This document shows positions 17,973-27,696 of a DNA stretch of 64,000 bases, in pieces. Every line of letters begins with the position of its first letter. Position 1 is the stretch's first letter. Source of the DNA: Acidobacteriota bacterium (GTDB lineage: Bacteria > Acidobacteriota > Terriglobia > Terriglobales > Acidobacteriaceae); NCBI GenBank assembly GCA_021780315.1, contig JAJXYY010000042.1:558001-622000 (forward strand), in the 5' to 3' direction. A program made the position numbers and the translations under genes. Below the pieces are notes generated by a model, which was not told the origin of the DNA, made no database searches, and saw only the letters and a program-made list of their open reading frames with translations.

Positions 17973-18983
17973 ATGCGTATTGTTCACACTCTTCGTCGCT
18001 TTCTTGTTGCGGCAGCCTTGCTAGTGGCGCCCGCGGCCTCCTTCGCCGGTATCTTTGTCTCGGTCAATATCGCTCCCCCGGCCCTGCCTGTGTACACCCA
18101 GCCACTGTGTCCCGGCGACGGCTATTTATGGACGCCCGGCTATTGGGCCTACGGTCCGGCAGGCTACTACTGGGTTCCCGGCGTCTGGGTACGCCCACCA
18201 CAGGTCGGCGTTCTATGGACACCCGGCTACTGGGGTTGGAGTGGCGGCGCCTACATCTTCCATGAAGGCTACTGGGGGCCGCACATCGGCTTCTACGGTG
18301 GAGTCAACTACGGCTTCGGCTACGTCGGCGTCGGCTACGAAGGCGGCTACTGGAACCACGGCGTATTCGCCTATAACCGCACCGTCAACAACGTCAACGT
18401 CACCAATGTGACGAACGTCTATAACAAGACCGTAGTGGTGAATAACAACGTCACCAACAACCACGTAAGCTACAACGGCGGCACTGGCGGTATCCAGGCC
18501 CAGCCCACCCGGCAGGAGCAAGCCGCCCTGCGCGAGCAGCACGTCGCTCCCACCAGCGAGCAGCAGGCCCATGTACAGGCTGCCCAAGCCGATCGCAGCC
18601 AGCTTGCCAGCGTCAACGGTGGCCGGCCCCAGACCGCTGCCCTGCCCCGCGTTGGAGCCCGCGCCGCCAACCAGCAGAGCCGTATCGCCAATGGCATTCG
18701 CTCCGGCCAACTGACCCCGCGGGAGACCAGCAACCTCGAATCCCGCGACGCCAGCATCAACCGTCAGGTTGCGACTGATCGTGCCGCCAACGGTGGACGC
18801 CTTACCCCGCAGGAGCGACAACAGATCAACCAGCGCCAGAACAACGTCAGCCGCTCCATCTACAACGACCGCCACAACGCCGCCAACGACCGGCCGGTAC
18901 AGCAACGGCAGCAGGCCCAACGGCAGCAGCGGCAGGCTCAGCGCGAGCAGCCCCGAGCCCAGCCAGCACATGAGCCGAAGTAG
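17973..18983 (+). CDS. Secreted YXWGXW/WXPGXW-repeat protein with Gln/Arg-rich tail
   Basis: The product has 336 residues. Its signal peptide ends PAASFAG. Residues about 45-100 contain repeated aromatic units (LWTPGYW, YYWVPGVWV, LWTPGYWGW, HEGYWG) of the YXWGXW type (PF12779-like). A Gly/Tyr-rich stretch (GGVNYGFGYVGVGYEGG) and an Asn/Val/Thr stretch (NVTNVTNVYNKT) come next, then an unstructured Gln/Arg/Ala tail (QQRQQAQRQQRQAQ). It is probably a cell-surface or outer-membrane-associated protein. ATG 17973 was chosen because AGAGG lies about nine bases upstream; an in-frame start at 17850 would lack a signal peptide. Confidence 0.8.
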   Translation: MRIVHTLRRFLVAAALLVAPAASFAGIFVSVNIAPPALPVYTQPLCPGDGYLWTPGYWAYGPAGYYWVPGVWVRPPQVGVLWTPGYWGWSGGAYIFHEGYWGPHIGFYGGVNYGFGYVGVGYEGGYWNHGVFAYNRTVNNVNVTNVTNVYNKTVVVNNNVTNNHVSYNGGTGGIQAQPTRQEQAALREQHVAPTSEQQAHVQAAQADRSQLASVNGGRPQTAALPRVGARAANQQSRIANGIRSGQLTPRETSNLESRDASINRQVATDRAANGGRLTPQERQQINQRQNNVSRSIYNDRHNAANDRPVQQRQQAQRQQRQAQREQPRAQPAHEPK

Positions 18984-19047
18984 AGAATTCCACCCGGTAG
19001 AACCGCCCATCCGCGATTGGGCATCCCACGCCTAAAATAGACGAAGG

Positions 19048-19836
19048 ATGCCCAATCAAGACCTGCTCGACCGCGTCTGCATCATTCTGGTGCGCGCCCG
19101 CAATCCCAACAACATCGGCGCCGTCGCCCGTGCCATGCACGACTTCGGCTTTCGTCATCTTCGGCTGGTCAACGACTACGCTGTCCCCTTTGAGTCGGCG
19201 CGCTCGGCCATCGATGCCTCCGCCGTCCTCGCCGCCGCCACCGTCTTCCCCACCGTCGCCGAGGCTGTCGCTGATTGCAGTCTCGTCTATGGCACCACTG
19301 CGGTGGGCGAGCGCGTACTGGAGCACCCGCTCCAGGCCCTGCCGGAGGCCGCCGCAACCATCCTCAGCCACCTCGCCGTGGCAGCGCAATCTGCAACGCA
19401 TCCCACCGAGGATGCCCATCCGGAGCCGCGTATCGCGCTGCTCTTCGGCTCCGAAAAGACCGGCCTCAGCAACGACGAACTCAGCCACTGCAGTGCACTG
19501 CTCACCATCCCCATGCAGCAGCACGACGATCTCCGCCACCCCTCCATGAACCTCGGCCAGGCGGTCGCGGTCTGCCTGTGGGAGCTGGTTCGCCAGCCCG
19601 GCACACCTGTAGCCTCTTCCGCCCACGCACCCGCCGGAGCCGCCGTGCTGGAGCGCCTGACCACCCTCATGATCGAAGTACTCGAACGTACCGGCTACCG
19701 TCGCCACCACCCCGCCAACAGCGACGACGCCCAGGTCCGTCGGCTCATCCATCGCCTCGGCCTCTCCGCCATCGACGCACCCGTGTGGATGGGCTTCCTG
19801 CGCCAGATCCTGTGGCACGCAGACAACCAGCAATAG
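19048..19836 (+). CDS. SpoU/TrmH-family RNA 2'-O-methyltransferase (TrmJ-like)
   Basis: A 262-residue SPOUT methyltransferase. Motif 1 is ARNPNNIGAVARAMHDFGF near residue 16. Motif 2 is LLFGSEKTGLSNDEL near 130, and motif 3 is IPMQQHDDLRHPSMNLGQAV, forming the knotted SAM site. The order and the N-terminal catalytic domain with a C-terminal helical extension resemble TrmJ, which methylates tRNA position 32. The exact target (tRNA or rRNA) is inference. The gene follows the YXWGXW gene at 64 bases on the same strand. Confidence 0.87.
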   Translation: MPNQDLLDRVCIILVRARNPNNIGAVARAMHDFGFRHLRLVNDYAVPFESARSAIDASAVLAAATVFPTVAEAVADCSLVYGTTAVGERVLEHPLQALPEAAATILSHLAVAAQSATHPTEDAHPEPRIALLFGSEKTGLSNDELSHCSALLTIPMQQHDDLRHPSMNLGQAVAVCLWELVRQPGTPVASSAHAPAGAAVLERLTTLMIEVLERTGYRRHHPANSDDAQVRRLIHRLGLSAIDAPVWMGFLRQILWHADNQQ

Positions 19837-19944
19837 CTCGCGCAACCACCAGCCCGGCAGCCTTGGCCACGCAAGCCCTCGGTCTGTACACTAACCAGCA
19901 TCCATTTCATTCGACGTAACCACCTATCGTTGGAGGCCAGAAGC

Positions 19945-22320
19945 ATGTTCGCAGGCAAGCGCAGCGCAGGATTCACCAGTGTCGTGATCGCAGCGACCTT
20001 CACCCTCTCCGGTCTGGCCCAGCAGGGCCGCCTGCTCACCACCGCAGACTACGCGCACGCTGAGCAGTACATGAACTACAACCTCGACCCGCAGGTCTTC
20101 CACGCCGTGGAACACCCCGCCTGGCTGGATGCCTCCCACTTCACCTTCCGCGACTCCGCACCAGATGGCGCCACCTTCCTGCTCGTCGACCCCGCCAGCA
20201 AGACCGCTGTCCCAGCCTTCGACCACGCCAAACTGGCCGCTGCCCTCACCGCTCACGCGCATGGCAAACCCAGCTTCCGGCCCAACGACCTGCCCCGCGG
20301 CGAGTTCTCCCTCGCCAACAACGGCACCACCGTCATCCTGCCCAAGCTGGGGCTCAGCTGTGACCTCTCCGGCGCAGGCGTCTGTACTGCCACTCCCGGC
20401 ATGCCGCCCAAAGATCACGAACCGCTCAACATCTCGCCCGACAAATCCAAGGCTGCCTTCATCCGCAACTGGAACCTCTGGCTCCGCGACCTGAAGACCG
20501 GCACCGAGACCCAGCTCACCACCGACGGCGTCAAAGACTTCGGCTACGCCACCGACAACGCCGGCTGGAAGCACACCGACGAGGCCATCCTCGTCTGGTC
20601 GCCCGACTCCCAAAGAATCGCCACCTTCCAGCAGGACCAGCGCAAGACCGGCGAGATGTACCTCGTCCCCGTCACCAACTCACACCCCAAACTGGAAGCC
20701 TGGAAGTACCCTCTGGTCGGCGATAAAGACGTCACCATGATCGAGCGCGTCATCCTCGATCTCGACGCCAAGAAAGTCATCCGCCTGAAGATGCCGCCCG
20801 ACCAGCACCGCTCCACCATCTGCGACGATGTTAGTTGCAGCGGCAACGGCTGGGACGACGTCCAGTGGGCTCCCGACGCCACCCACCTCGCCTTCGTCTC
20901 CACCTCCCGGGATCACAAACAGGAGTGGTTGCGCGTCGCCGATGCCACCACCGGCGATGTCCGCGAGGTGTACAGCGAGAGCGCGCCCAAGTTCTTCGAG
21001 TCCGGCCAGGACAAGGTCAACTGGCACTACCTGCCCGCCTCCAACGAGTTCCTCTGGTTCTCCGAGCGCGCCGGCTGGGGCCAGATGTACCTCTACGACC
21101 TCGCCACCGGCAAGCTCAAGAACCAGATCACCCAAGGCGACGGCAACGTCACCCAGGTGCTCCACGTCAATGAGAAGACCCGCACCATCTACTATCTCGC
21201 CGTCGGCAAACAGCCCGGCCGCGACCCCTACTTCCAGCACTTCTACAGCGTCCACTTTGACGGCTCCGGCCTCACCCTGCTCACCCCGGAGAACGCCAAC
21301 CACGAGATCACCGTCTCGCCTGACGGCCACTACTTTCTCGACGTCTACTCCACCCCCACCCAGCCCCAGACCACCATCGTCCGCGACAACACCGGCGCGC
21401 TCGCCATGAACGTCGCCAAAGAGGACATCAGCAGGATCGTCGCCGCCGGATGGAAGCCGCTCACCCCCGTCACCGTCAAAGGACGCGACGGCAAAACGGA
21501 CCTCTACGGCTTCCTCTTCAAGCCCACCAGCTTCGATCCAGCGAAAAAGTATCCTATCGTCAACCAGGTCTATCCCGGCCCGCAGATCGGCTCCTGCGGC
21601 GACCGTAACTTCCATCCTGCGCACCACGACATGCAGTCGCTGGCCGAACTCGGCTTCGTCGTCGTCTGCATCGACGGCATGGGCACCCCCTCCCGCTCCA
21701 AGGCCTTCCACGAGTTCTACTACGGCAACCTCGGCGACAACACCATCCCCGACCAGGTCTCGGGCATGAAAGACCTCGCCGCCCAATTCCCCTGGATCGA
21801 CCTCAGCCGCGCCGGCATGTACGGCCACTCCGGTGGAGGAAACGCCACCGCCGCCGCCATGTTCCACTTCCCCGACTTCTTCAAGGTGGGCATCAGCGAG
21901 AGCGGCAACCACGACCAACGCGACTACGAAGACGACTGGGCCGAGAAATGGGCCGGTCTTGAAGTTCGCTTCCCCGATGGCACCAGCAACTACGATGCCC
22001 AGGCCAACCAGGCCTACGTCAAAAATCTGAAAGGCCACCTGCTGCTCGCCCACGGCACCATGGACGACAACGTGCCCATGAACAACACCCTGTTGGTCGT
22101 CGACGCCCTCATCAAGGCCAACAAGGACTTCGACCTCGTACTAATCCCCAACGTCGCCCACGGCTACGCAGCCGGGTCGCAGTACATGTCCCGTCGCCGC
22201 TGGGACTACTTCGTCCGTAACCTCGCCGGTGACACCCCGCCGCACGAGTACCAGATGAAGCCCTACGCCGAAGTCCGTACCGCCCTCGGCCAAAGCGGCC
22301 CCAACGACGACAGCGAATGA
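19945..22320 (+). CDS. Exported S9B dipeptidyl-peptidase IV-like serine peptidase
   Basis: The product has 791 residues from ATG 19945, with GGAGG eight bases upstream. A signal peptide is followed by the DPP-IV N-terminal beta-propeller (about 60-500) with repeated WSPDSQ/WAPDAT blades and an EE-type region. The C-terminal alpha/beta-hydrolase domain holds the triad Ser629 (YGHSGGGN), Asp707 (GTMDDNV) and His739 (NVAHGY). The family cleaves N-terminal dipeptides, usually after proline, outside the cytoplasm. With the nearby exported M42 and M28 peptidases it supports a peptide-scavenging lifestyle. A strong hairpin follows the stop. Confidence 0.92.
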   Translation: MFAGKRSAGFTSVVIAATFTLSGLAQQGRLLTTADYAHAEQYMNYNLDPQVFHAVEHPAWLDASHFTFRDSAPDGATFLLVDPASKTAVPAFDHAKLAAALTAHAHGKPSFRPNDLPRGEFSLANNGTTVILPKLGLSCDLSGAGVCTATPGMPPKDHEPLNISPDKSKAAFIRNWNLWLRDLKTGTETQLTTDGVKDFGYATDNAGWKHTDEAILVWSPDSQRIATFQQDQRKTGEMYLVPVTNSHPKLEAWKYPLVGDKDVTMIERVILDLDAKKVIRLKMPPDQHRSTICDDVSCSGNGWDDVQWAPDATHLAFVSTSRDHKQEWLRVADATTGDVREVYSESAPKFFESGQDKVNWHYLPASNEFLWFSERAGWGQMYLYDLATGKLKNQITQGDGNVTQVLHVNEKTRTIYYLAVGKQPGRDPYFQHFYSVHFDGSGLTLLTPENANHEITVSPDGHYFLDVYSTPTQPQTTIVRDNTGALAMNVAKEDISRIVAAGWKPLTPVTVKGRDGKTDLYGFLFKPTSFDPAKKYPIVNQVYPGPQIGSCGDRNFHPAHHDMQSLAELGFVVVCIDGMGTPSRSKAFHEFYYGNLGDNTIPDQVSGMKDLAAQFPWIDLSRAGMYGHSGGGNATAAAMFHFPDFFKVGISESGNHDQRDYEDDWAEKWAGLEVRFPDGTSNYDAQANQAYVKNLKGHLLLAHGTMDDNVPMNNTLLVVDALIKANKDFDLVLIPNVAHGYAAGSQYMSRRRWDYFVRNLAGDTPPHEYQMKPYAEVRTALGQSGPNDDSE

Positions 22321-22357
22321 CCTGCCTGCGGTATCCCCGCAAAGCAGTCCACCAACT

Positions 22358-22389
22358 GGCCGGGAGAGCAACCATTCGCTCTCCCGGCC
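22358..22389. terminator. Strong hairpin between convergent S9 peptidase and polymerase genes
   Basis: A perfect 12-base-pair stem, GGCCGGGAGAGC / GCTCTCCCGGCC, has an eight-base loop. No long T-run follows on either side, so it may work as a bidirectional, weakly intrinsic terminator. Confidence 0.65.
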
Positions 22390-22458
22390 ATCACTCTTCA
22401 CGCGCAATCCACCTGCGCGGCAACCACCCGCAACCCACGACGGCATGACGGTCGAAGC

Positions 22459-23778
22459 CTACATCCAGTCCGATCCATACTGCACCGGAATCTGCGTAAA
22501 GGCGATCCGCGTCGGCGCCGCCTCCCGCGCCGGCAGCATCCCGGCAAAGTGCAGCGTCGTATGTCCATACTTCAGATTCAGCTTGTCCATCGTGGCGGAA
22601 AGCTCCGCGCGATTGCAGGGATCGGCAAACAGCTCCGCCTGATACTCGTCCTCCGGCACCAGGTTCCGCAGCGTGATTCCCACAAAAAACGGCTTGTTGA
22701 ACTCCACCCCCTGCGGACGTTTCGCCCACAGGCTGCGCAGCACCTCCAGCAGCGTCAACGTGTCCTGACACTCGCGAAACCGCGCCTCCATCGCCCAGCC
22801 CGAGTGCTGAATCCCGCTGAAGTGCTGCTTCGCTGCCATCTGCGCCGCCTGCTGCTTCGTCAGTTGAAAACGAATGGTCACCGCCAGCGATCCGGTATAG
22901 AACTTCTCCATCCGCAACCGCATTGCCGCCTTGTGCAGCAGCTTGTGCGCCACCGCCCACGCGCCCTGCTGGCTGCGATGCTCCGGCCCCAGGACATGCG
23001 AGTGGCCCAGCGACTTCTGTACCTCCGCCACCACCGCCGCGCCATCGTCGCCGCTGTCCGCCCCACGCAGCCAGTGGTACAGCCGGTCACCCCACACGCT
23101 GTCCCACAACCGGTGCATCCCCTGGCGATCCAGCGCGAGCAACTGCGGCATGGTCGTAATGCCCTTCTTATTCAATCGGGCCTCCGTGCGCGCACCAATC
23201 CCCGGCAGATCGCGCAGCTCCAGATGCGCAATCGCCCGCGGCAACTGACTCGGCAGCAGTCCGATCAGCCCATCCGGCTTCTGCATGTCGCTCGCAATCT
23301 TCGCCAGAAAACGGTTCGGCGCCATCCCGATGGAGCAGCGCAGCGCCACCCCCACATGGCGATAGATCGACTGCTTGATCTCCAGCGAAATCTGCCGCGC
23401 CCGCGGCGGCTCCTGCTCCCGCCCCATCAACTGGCATACCATCTCGTCGATCGAAGGCGTATGCGCCACCGGACACACCAGCTCCACCGCCTCCGCAATC
23501 GCCTTCGAGTACTTCGCATACTCCGCATGATTGCCCGCAATCAGCACAATCTCCGGACAGATCCGCTTCGCCTCCCCCACCTGCGTCCCCGTCTTGATCC
23601 CCAGCGCCTTGGCCTCATAGCTGGCCGCGATGCAGCACGTCGTATCCGCCATCGTCGGCACCACCGCCAGCGGACGCCCACGATACTCCGGGTGCAACTG
23701 CTGCTCCACCGACGCAAAAAAACTGTTCAGGTCAATGTGCAGAAAGCCGAATCGGTCGGGATGGAGAGCAGTCGCCAT
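22459..23778 (-). CDS. Y-family translesion DNA polymerase (DinB/Pol IV-like)
   Basis: The product has 439 residues. The palm metal ligands are present: Asp16 in FLHIDLNSFFASVEQ and the pair Asp111-Glu112 in TPSIDEM. The HhH motif LPGIGARTEARLNKKG near 210 and a C-terminal little-finger domain follow. This matches DinB-type polymerases that copy damaged templates. It is longer at the C-terminus than E. coli DinB (351 residues), and the usual SIDEA is SIDEM, so it may belong to a divergent DinB subgroup. ATG 23778 is the likely start; no LexA-type box was recognised upstream. It is convergent with the S9 peptidase gene. Confidence 0.88.
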   Translation of the reverse strand: MATALHPDRFGFLHIDLNSFFASVEQQLHPEYRGRPLAVVPTMADTTCCIAASYEAKALGIKTGTQVGEAKRICPEIVLIAGNHAEYAKYSKAIAEAVELVCPVAHTPSIDEMVCQLMGREQEPPRARQISLEIKQSIYRHVGVALRCSIGMAPNRFLAKIASDMQKPDGLIGLLPSQLPRAIAHLELRDLPGIGARTEARLNKKGITTMPQLLALDRQGMHRLWDSVWGDRLYHWLRGADSGDDGAAVVAEVQKSLGHSHVLGPEHRSQQGAWAVAHKLLHKAAMRLRMEKFYTGSLAVTIRFQLTKQQAAQMAAKQHFSGIQHSGWAMEARFRECQDTLTLLEVLRSLWAKRPQGVEFNKPFFVGITLRNLVPEDEYQAELFADPCNRAELSATMDKLNLKYGHTTLHFAGMLPAREAAPTRIAFTQIPVQYGSDWM

Positions 23779-23828
23779 AGTCAGAACTGCCAGACTCCAA
23801 GGCTCTGGCCTGCACTTCATTATATTCG

Positions 23829-25232
23829 CTATTTATTCGCCATAGCCATACCCTGCCACATCCGCGCCATCGCCAGCAGTGGATTGTGCCCCAGATAATC
23901 CGCAAAGGGCTCATTCCGCTTCGTCTGCGGCTTGCGCTTCAGATCTTCGGGATGTCCGCCCATCGGATCGTAAAACTCCCACAGCACGCCCGTCCGAGCA
24001 TACTGTCGCGCAGTATCGTCCAGCGCTGCCTCCAGCAACCGTCGCGCATCGTCTCGTCGGCCATAGCGAAGGCAACCTCGCGCCGCCCAGTAGGTCATAC
24101 TGTTCCACACCGGCCCACGCCACATCCGCAGCTCAAACTTCGGATCGCTCCGCGCCACCGTCGCAATCGGATGCGGCGTAAAGAACCGGTCCTGACGCAT
24201 CAGCCACAGCTCGATCAACCGCTGCGCCTGTCGCGGAGTAGCCGCACCCACCACCATCGGCCACATCCCCTCGAACGAGTGCGGCCGCCGCGCCCTCGGC
24301 ATCGCCTGCACCCACGAGTCGTAAAAAAAGCCGTCCTGCTCATCCCAAAGCTGCGTCTGCATAAACCGCCGCAGATGGTCCGCACGCGCCGTCAACGCGC
24401 TCGCGTCCTGCCCCAGCATCCGCGCCCACTTCGCCGCATACCAATACTCCTGGTACACCTGCGCCGTCGCATCCACGCACGCTGTAGAAGCAGCATGGGC
24501 ATCAATCCGCGTGGCGTCGAACCGCACCCCTTCATCCACGCCGCTCTCCCACTGGTGCGTCACAATGTCGAGATACAAAAAGCCATCCGGCTGCGCACGT
24601 CGCTCTCGCTCAAACCAGCCCAACTGCAGCCGCGCATGCTGCAGCATCTCCGCCATCAGCACCGGGTCGTTCCCGGTCTGCTGTAAATAATCGTCCGCCG
24701 CCACCACCCACACCGGCGGATGCGTCTGGGTAGGACTGTACTTTGCAGCCTCCTCGTTGTGCGTCTGCTGGCTCGCTTGCCCGCCCGCCTGACCCCCATA
24801 GATCACCGGATCATCCGCCGCCGTCGGCGTCCTCATCCAGTACAGCCCCGGCAAAAAACCCGATGGCAGTTGCAGCCGCACATCGTTCAGCAACTCCTCC
24901 CGCGCATGCTCCGGAGCCGTCGGCATCACGTCCAGAATCTCGTGTACCAGATCCCAGTGCCCAAAGCCCGGGCCATACCCATAGCCGCGCCCAGTATCTT
25001 CCCACGGAAACGCAAACGGTGCGGTCGCCGGATGCGTACTGGCCCGATGCAATGCCACGTCGTACGCCAGCATCGGCCGCCAGGCAGGCTTGCCCAGCGT
25101 GGCCACCTCGGCCTCCAGTCCAGCCGCCCAGTCCGGCGCTGCAACCGTCCGGTCCAACGCAGCAGACCCCGCCTGTGCCACTAACGGAACCACAACGACC
25201 CATAGTATCGCGCCACGCAGCCAATCACGCAT
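23829..25232 (-). CDS. Exported (alpha/alpha)6-barrel glycoside hydrolase (GH63/MGH1-like)
   Basis: The product has about 467 residues with a signal peptide (GAILWVVVVPLVAQAGSA). It contains PFAFPWEDTGRGYGYGPGFGHWDLV, THQWESGVDEGVRFD and RMWRGPVWNSMTYWAARG. These alternate helices and conserved acidic/aromatic loops as in GH37/GH63 glucosidases, where Asp in WESGxD and a late Glu are catalytic. The C-terminal EFYDPMGGHP also fits. Of two adjacent ATGs, 25232 gives better spacing from the GGAGG upstream. It may act on exported or environmental oligosaccharides. The gene stops 50 bases before the polymerase start on the same strand. Confidence 0.8.
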   Translation of the reverse strand: MRDWLRGAILWVVVVPLVAQAGSAALDRTVAAPDWAAGLEAEVATLGKPAWRPMLAYDVALHRASTHPATAPFAFPWEDTGRGYGYGPGFGHWDLVHEILDVMPTAPEHAREELLNDVRLQLPSGFLPGLYWMRTPTAADDPVIYGGQAGGQASQQTHNEEAAKYSPTQTHPPVWVVAADDYLQQTGNDPVLMAEMLQHARLQLGWFERERRAQPDGFLYLDIVTHQWESGVDEGVRFDATRIDAHAASTACVDATAQVYQEYWYAAKWARMLGQDASALTARADHLRRFMQTQLWDEQDGFFYDSWVQAMPRARRPHSFEGMWPMVVGAATPRQAQRLIELWLMRQDRFFTPHPIATVARSDPKFELRMWRGPVWNSMTYWAARGCLRYGRRDDARRLLEAALDDTARQYARTGVLWEFYDPMGGHPEDLKRKPQTKRNEPFADYLGHNPLLAMARMWQGMAMANK

Positions 25233-25291
25233 CATCCCTCCGAAGATACCCGACTCCACCCCTGCACGAGCACTGCTAAAATCGCTGTCTT

Positions 25292-26902
25292 ATGACACAT
25301 GCCGCCAAGATCGCCGAACTCGCCGCCCGCCACGCCATCGCCGAAGAAGGAGGTGGCCCCGACCGCCGTGCCCGCGAACGTGCCGCCGGCAAACTCTCCG
25401 CGCGTGAGCGCATCGATCTCCTGCTCGACGAGGGCACCTTCGAAGAGACCGATAAATTTGTAACCCATCGTGCTACAGACTTCGGCATGGACACCCAGCG
25501 CGTACCCGGCGACGGCTTCATCACCGGGTACGGCCGCGTCCACGGCCGCGTCGTCTTCGTCTTCGCCCAGGACTTCACCGTCTTCGGCGGCTCGCTCTCC
25601 GAGTCCAACGCCGCCAAGATCGTCAAGATCATGGACATAGCCATGCGTGTCGGCGCACCCGTGGTCGGCCTCAACGACTCCGGCGGAGCCCGCATCCAGG
25701 AGGGCGTCGTCTCCCTCGCCGGCTACACCGATATCTTCCTCCGCAATACCCTCGCCAGCGGCGTCGTCCCGCAGATCTCCGCCATCCTCGGCCCCTGCGC
25801 CGGAGGTGCCGTCTACTCCCCCGCCATCACCGACTTCACCCTGATGACCGAGAGCACCAGCTACATGTTCGTCACCGGGCCGGATGTCATCAAAACCGTC
25901 ACGCACGAAGACGTCACCAAAGCCGAACTCGGCGGCGCCCTCACCCACAACGAGATCTCCGGCGTCGCCCACTTCATGTCCCACGACGATCAGGAGTGCC
26001 TCGCCACCGTCCGCGAACTGCTCGGCTTTCTGCCCTCCAACAACCTCGACGACCCACCCCGACGACCCACACAGGACCCCGCCGCCCGCGCCGACACCGC
26101 CCTCGACGCCATCATCCCCGCCGAGAGCAACCAGCCCTACGACATGGTCGACGTCATCACCCGCATCGTCGACGACGGCTACCTGTTCCAGGTCCACGAG
26201 CACTACGCCCGCAACCTCGTCGTCGGCTTCGCCCGCATGGATGGCCGCCCCGTCGGCATCGTCGCCAACCAACCTGCCTTCCTCGCCGGCGTACTCGACA
26301 TCAACGCCAGCGTCAAAGGCGCGCGCTTCGTCCGCTTCTGCGATGCCTTCAACATCCCGCTCATCACCTTTGAGGATGTCCCCGGCTTCATGCCCGGCGT
26401 CCAGCAGGAGCACGGCGGCATCATCCGCCACGGCGCAAAACTGCTCTACGCCTTCGCCGAGGCCACCGTCCCCAAGCTCACCGTCATCACCCGCAAAGCC
26501 TACGGCGGCGCCTACTGCGTCATGAGCAGCAAGCACCTCCGCACCGACCTCAACCTCGCCTGGCCCACCGCAGAGATCGCCGTCATGGGTCCCGAGGGCG
26601 CAGTCAACATCGTCTACAAACGCGAGTTCGACCTCACCCTGCGCCGCGCCGAAGCCGTCATGCCCCAGGGCGTCACTTTGTCCGAAGAACAAAAACTCGC
26701 CATCCTCACCGAGATCCGCCAGGAGAAAGTCGACGAGTTCCGCGAGCGCTTCGCCAATCCCTACGTCGCCGCTGAACGCGGCTACATCGACGCCGTCATC
26801 CGCCCCAGCGAGACCCGCCGCCGCCTCAACGCCGCACTCGACATGCTCAGCACTAAACGCGACCGAAACCCCGCCAAAAAGCACGGCAACATACCGCTGT
26901 AA
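25292..26902 (+). CDS. Acyl-CoA carboxylase carboxyltransferase (beta) subunit, propionyl/methylcrotonyl type
   Basis: A 536-residue member of the carboxyltransferase family, which moves CO2 from carboxybiotin to an acyl-CoA. Visible are the N-terminal acyl-CoA half ([59 protein letters not shown]) and the C-terminal half ([31 protein letters not shown]). Length is normal for PccB. The matching biotin carboxylase and carrier genes are not adjacent but lie at 50255-52314. A cupin gene follows two bases later, suggesting cotranscription. The acyl substrate (propionyl, acetyl or other) is not certain. Confidence 0.93.
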   Translation: MTHAAKIAELAARHAIAEEGGGPDRRARERAAGKLSARERIDLLLDEGTFEETDKFVTHRATDFGMDTQRVPGDGFITGYGRVHGRVVFVFAQDFTVFGGSLSESNAAKIVKIMDIAMRVGAPVVGLNDSGGARIQEGVVSLAGYTDIFLRNTLASGVVPQISAILGPCAGGAVYSPAITDFTLMTESTSYMFVTGPDVIKTVTHEDVTKAELGGALTHNEISGVAHFMSHDDQECLATVRELLGFLPSNNLDDPPRRPTQDPAARADTALDAIIPAESNQPYDMVDVITRIVDDGYLFQVHEHYARNLVVGFARMDGRPVGIVANQPAFLAGVLDINASVKGARFVRFCDAFNIPLITFEDVPGFMPGVQQEHGGIIRHGAKLLYAFAEATVPKLTVITRKAYGGAYCVMSSKHLRTDLNLAWPTAEIAVMGPEGAVNIVYKREFDLTLRRAEAVMPQGVTLSEEQKLAILTEIRQEKVDEFRERFANPYVAAERGYIDAVIRPSETRRRLNAALDMLSTKRDRNPAKKHGNIPL

Positions 26903-26904
26903 CC

Positions 26905-27264
26905 ATGCCCACCATGCCTGCCAACGTTATCTCCACCAGCAATGCAGAACACTACACCTGGGGCGCAGCCTGCGACGGTTGGTACCTCGTCAAGACGCCC
27001 GCGCTCCACATCATCGAGGAGCGCATGCCGCCCGGCACCAGCGAAACCCGCCACCACCACACCCGGGCGCGCCAGTTCTTCTTCGTGCTGGAAGGTGAGT
27101 TATCTCTTGAGGTCGAGCAGCACCTCTTCCTGCTCCACGCAGGCGAGGGCCTCGAAGTTGCACCCGGACAGGTGCATCAAGCCATCAATCGCAGCGCCGC
27201 GGCCGTTAGACTGCTGGTAACCAGCCAGCCTCCCAGCCACGGCGACCGCATCGAAGCAGAGTAG
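26905..27264 (+). CDS. Single-domain cupin protein
   Basis: A 119-residue cupin_2-type beta-barrel. The metal-binding first motif is visible as SETRHHHTRARQFFFVLEG (three adjacent His, then Gln and Glu), and the second motif as APGQVHQAINRS with one His. No signal peptide is present. The gene starts two bases after the carboxyltransferase stop; an alternative ATG is at 26914. Such cupins bind small ligands or act as dioxygenases or isomerases. A link to acyl-CoA metabolism is only suggested by position. Confidence 0.82.
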   Translation: MPTMPANVISTSNAEHYTWGAACDGWYLVKTPALHIIEERMPPGTSETRHHHTRARQFFFVLEGELSLEVEQHLFLLHAGEGLEVAPGQVHQAINRSAAAVRLLVTSQPPSHGDRIEAE

Positions 27265-27266
27265 CC

Positions 27267-27656
27267 TTACTTGCCAGTATCGATCTTCAGGATGAACAGG
27301 AACTGGTTCTTCGTATCGAACGAGCTGATCGACTTGACGGCACTCTTCTTGCCGTTGCTCTCCGCCCACACTTCGTAGTCCGTGCCCTGCGCCAACTGGC
27401 CAAAGCGGTAGCCGCCCTGGTCGTCGGTAATGTAGCTCTTCACCGCCAGCGAACGACCATCCTTCAGGTACACCACCGCACCCTTGATCGCCGCATCTGA
27501 CTTGTCCGTTACCTTACCCTGCACCACACGCTGCACCGGCCCGCGCTGCTGCGCCACCGCAGGAACAGCACGCAGCACATACCCTCCCAACATCAGGGAG
27601 CAGCACACCAGCAGCGTCTTACCGGCAAACAGGCGGAACGTACCAGGACTTTTCAT
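27267..27656 (-). CDS. Secreted carboxypeptidase-regulatory-like (CarboxypepD_reg) protein
   Basis: The product has 129 residues from ATG 27656. A signal peptide (LFAGKTLLVCCSLMLGGYVL) precedes an immunoglobulin-like beta domain: GKVTDKSDAAIKGAVVYLKD, then TDDQGGYRFGQLAQGTDYEV. This is the CarboxypepD_reg fold, widespread in secreted acidobacterial proteins and in TonB-dependent-transporter N-termini. The cysteine pair inside the hydrophobic segment could be a lipobox, but no clear lipobox is seen. It is convergent with the cupin (two bases between stops) and lies 40 bases downstream of the LysW-like gene. Confidence 0.78.
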   Translation of the reverse strand: MKSPGTFRLFAGKTLLVCCSLMLGGYVLRAVPAVAQQRGPVQRVVQGKVTDKSDAAIKGAVVYLKDGRSLAVKSYITDDQGGYRFGQLAQGTDYEVWAESNGKKSAVKSISSFDTKNQFLFILKIDTGK

Positions 27657-27696
27657 ACTCCCAAGTATACGTCCACCGCCGTTTGCAGCAGCGCGA

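Noticed and set aside
20680-22053. 457-residue antisense frame over the S9 peptidase
   Set aside because: Antisense shadow of a well-supported gene; no domain, Gly/Val/Glu repeats only.
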